A stretch of 6,495 nt of DNA, from NCBI GenBank assembly GCA_050011095.1, contig JBEKJU010000212.1, positions 1-6,495 of the forward strand, in the 5' to 3' direction. This stretch comes from JBEKJU01 sp050011095 (GTDB lineage: Bacteria > Desulfobacterota > Syntrophorhabdia > Syntrophorhabdales > WCHB1-27). The notes beneath the pieces were generated by a model. That model made no database searches. It was not told the origin of the DNA and saw only the letters and a list, made by a program, of their open reading frames with translations. Below are positions 5,689 to 6,495 of the stretch, piece after piece; the stretch's first letter is position 1; the number at the start of each line of letters is the position of its first letter. The position numbers were made by a program, and so were the translations under genes.

Positions 5689-5928
5689 TTGTCGTCGGTG
5701 AGGGAGATGTGTTCCTTCGAGCGCACGGGCTGGCCGGGAAATGGGACTCTAAATGGGTCGCAGGAGTACTTCGATTGGTTCAAGTATGAGTTCTGGCGCT
5801 TCGTCTTCGTCCAGCAGGTAGTGGGCAAGCTGGCCATGACGGCCATCGGGTATCCGCCGATGCAGAATGGCCCGCTCTTTCGATGGGGCACTGTAGTGCA
5901 AACGCATCCTGCACTTCAGGGCTATTGA
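5689..5928 (+). pseudogene. Possible remnant of an arylsulfatase-type C-terminal tail
   Basis: An open frame of 79 residues starts at TTG 5689, two bases after the DUF2950 stop and nine bases after AAGGAG 5674-5679. It contains MCSFERTGWPGNGT, then a dense aromatic stretch FDWFKYEFWRFVFVQQVVGK, then a YPPMQ motif. The aromatic helix followed by (F/Y)PP.Q resembles, from memory, the extreme C terminus of some bacterial arylsulfatase family proteins. The sulfatase catalytic core (C-X-P-X-R and metal ligands) is absent. No signal peptide is present, unlike all intact neighbours, and the last 25 residues look unlike the family, which suggests a frame change near 5870. I read it as a decayed fragment. 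A genuine small coupled gene is possible. Confidence in the family is low. Confidence 0.35.
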
Positions 5929-5971
5929 CGATTGACGTGGCGAGACTGATATTGCATAGGAGGAGGGGTAA

Positions 5972-6242
5972 GTGCCTTCTCTGATCAGGATATACGGATT
6001 AAAGGAGTTCATTCGGCTCAATGAGACGGGAGTTCTTGATGTCGGGCGCTCAAAACAGCTGATCCTACAGTTTTCCCCGCCGCCACTTTCCATACGGATG
6101 ACAATATTCTCGTGGACCTCAGCGACACGACATTGGCAAGCACAACCATGGGTGATATTCTCGAGATCGCCGGGCTTTCCGACATGGAAAACAACGTCAA
6201 GAACTGACCGGGCTCATCAAGCGGCGGATGAAGATGGGATAA
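5972..6242 (+). pseudogene. Small STAS-like gene broken by two frameshifts
   Basis: GTG 5972 follows GGAGGAGGGG at 5959-5968. Frame 1 reads MPSLIRIYGLKEFIRLNETG then VLDVGRSKQLILQF up to about 6074. After the TTTTCCCC run (6071-6078) sense continues one frame over: AATFHTDDNILVDLSDTTL, then ASTTMGDILEIAGLSDME. After a four-A run near 6187-6190 it shifts again to QRQELTGLIKRRMKMG and a stop at 6240-6242. The rebuilt product of about 90 residues has the alternating strand and helix pattern, with NILVDLSDTT as a central strand, of small STAS/SpoIIAA-like proteins that I recall as uncharacterised bacterial genes. Both breaks have the sign of a single lost base at a homopolymer. They may be true decay or read errors. 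The protein has no signal peptide and would be cytosolic. The family call is from pattern memory only. Confidence 0.5.
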
Positions 6243-6337
6243 CCGTCCTCTGGCAGGAAGCAAGGGACAAAGGAACGTCGAGAGATGGCGCTCGTAGTGT
6301 TTCAATCATGAACCCAAATCGAACGAAAGGAGGAGCT
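6243..6337 (+). other. Short leader before the last gene
   Basis: I see no separate gene or clear promoter in these 95 bases. They end in the strong ribosome binding site AAAGGAGG at 6326-6333 for ATG 6338. The frame of the following gene is open upstream through this stretch, but the codons there read as out-of-frame remnant. Confidence 0.45.
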
Positions 6338-6495
6338 ATGGTTGTGAAAAGGGGTTTGATGTTAGTGCTGATGTTGGCGCTCTGTCTTGCGGCGGTTTCG
6401 CCGTGTCCGGCCAAAGAGGGGGGCTCAAAAATCATGACCGAGGTCAATGCCGTGATGGAGCAACACAACAAAGCCTTCAACGCGCAAGACCTCAA
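6338..6495 (+). CDS. Exported NTF2/SnoaL-like protein, N-terminal part only
   Basis: ATG 6338 follows AAAGGAGG with four bases between; GTG 6344 is an in-frame alternative. The 52 visible residues begin with a signal peptide (MVVKRGLMLVLMLALCLAAV, cleavage probably near SPCPA at 21-25). The mature protein starts KEGGSKIMTEVNAVMEQHNK, then AFNAQDL, where the window ends. A helix carrying N.A.....HNKAFN.QD is typical of the first helix of SnoaL/DUF4440 (NTF2-like) domains, which form cone-shaped folds used as small enzymes, binding proteins or immunity-like partners. The active-site region is not visible, so function cannot be given. Export fits the envelope theme of the genes before it. The cysteine at 23 is not in a standard lipobox. 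Confidence 0.55.
   Translation, partial: MVVKRGLMLVLMLALCLAAVSPCPAKEGGSKIMTEVNAVMEQHNKAFNAQDL

Noticed and set aside
5939..5960. TGGC followed by TTGCAT as a sigma-54 promoter
   Set aside because: The gap between the GG and GC elements is 13 bases instead of the required 10.
5972..6495. One frame is open from GTG 5972 to the window end, in frame with the NTF2-like gene, suggesting a long fusion protein
   Set aside because: The signal peptide at 6338 with its own ribosome binding site, and the better sense in shifted frames between 6075 and 6242, show the open frame is incidental.

Overview
The window comes from a Gram-negative, moderately GC-rich bacterium. The evidence is a run of genes with strong AGGAGG-type ribosome binding sites, Sec signal peptides on nearly every protein, an outer-membrane beta-barrel protein, and the domains DUF2092, DUF3300 and DUF2950. 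This set is common in Deltaproteobacteria (Desulfobacterota) and relatives, but the assignment is inference. All supported genes are on the + strand.

Layout: (1) 3-158 is the C-terminal tail of a probable PqiC-like (DUF330) ABC-transport auxiliary lipoprotein. (2) 299-697 encodes a small exported protein with two eukaryote-like GLG1 cysteine-rich repeats. (3) 943-2068 is a two-gene operon: a LolA-like DUF2092 protein, then a secreted Gly/Ser/Trp protein built from four exact-length 17-residue repeats. (4) 2353-3231 encodes an outer-membrane beta-barrel protein. (5) 3383-5686 is a tight DUF3300-DUF2950 operon; the DUF3300 protein has a low-complexity tail with a nearly identical 72-bp tandem duplication. 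(6) 5689-6242 holds gene remnants: a possible arylsulfatase C-terminal tail, and a small STAS-like gene that reads well only if two single-base losses are restored. (7) 6338-6495 is the start of an exported NTF2/SnoaL-like protein that runs off the window.

Every intact gene from 299 to 5686 encodes an exported protein, and none carries a recognisable catalytic motif. The content (a lipoprotein-carrier-like fold, a repeat protein, a barrel, a membrane-associated DUF3300 protein with a sticky tail, DUF2950) suggests a cell-envelope or surface-structure module. The domains are known but their functions are not. The cooperation proposed here is inference from co-location and shared export. The leaders before the DUF2092 and DUF3300 genes contain inverted repeats that could be transcript structures. 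No RNA genes, CRISPR arrays, insertion sequences or origins were seen.
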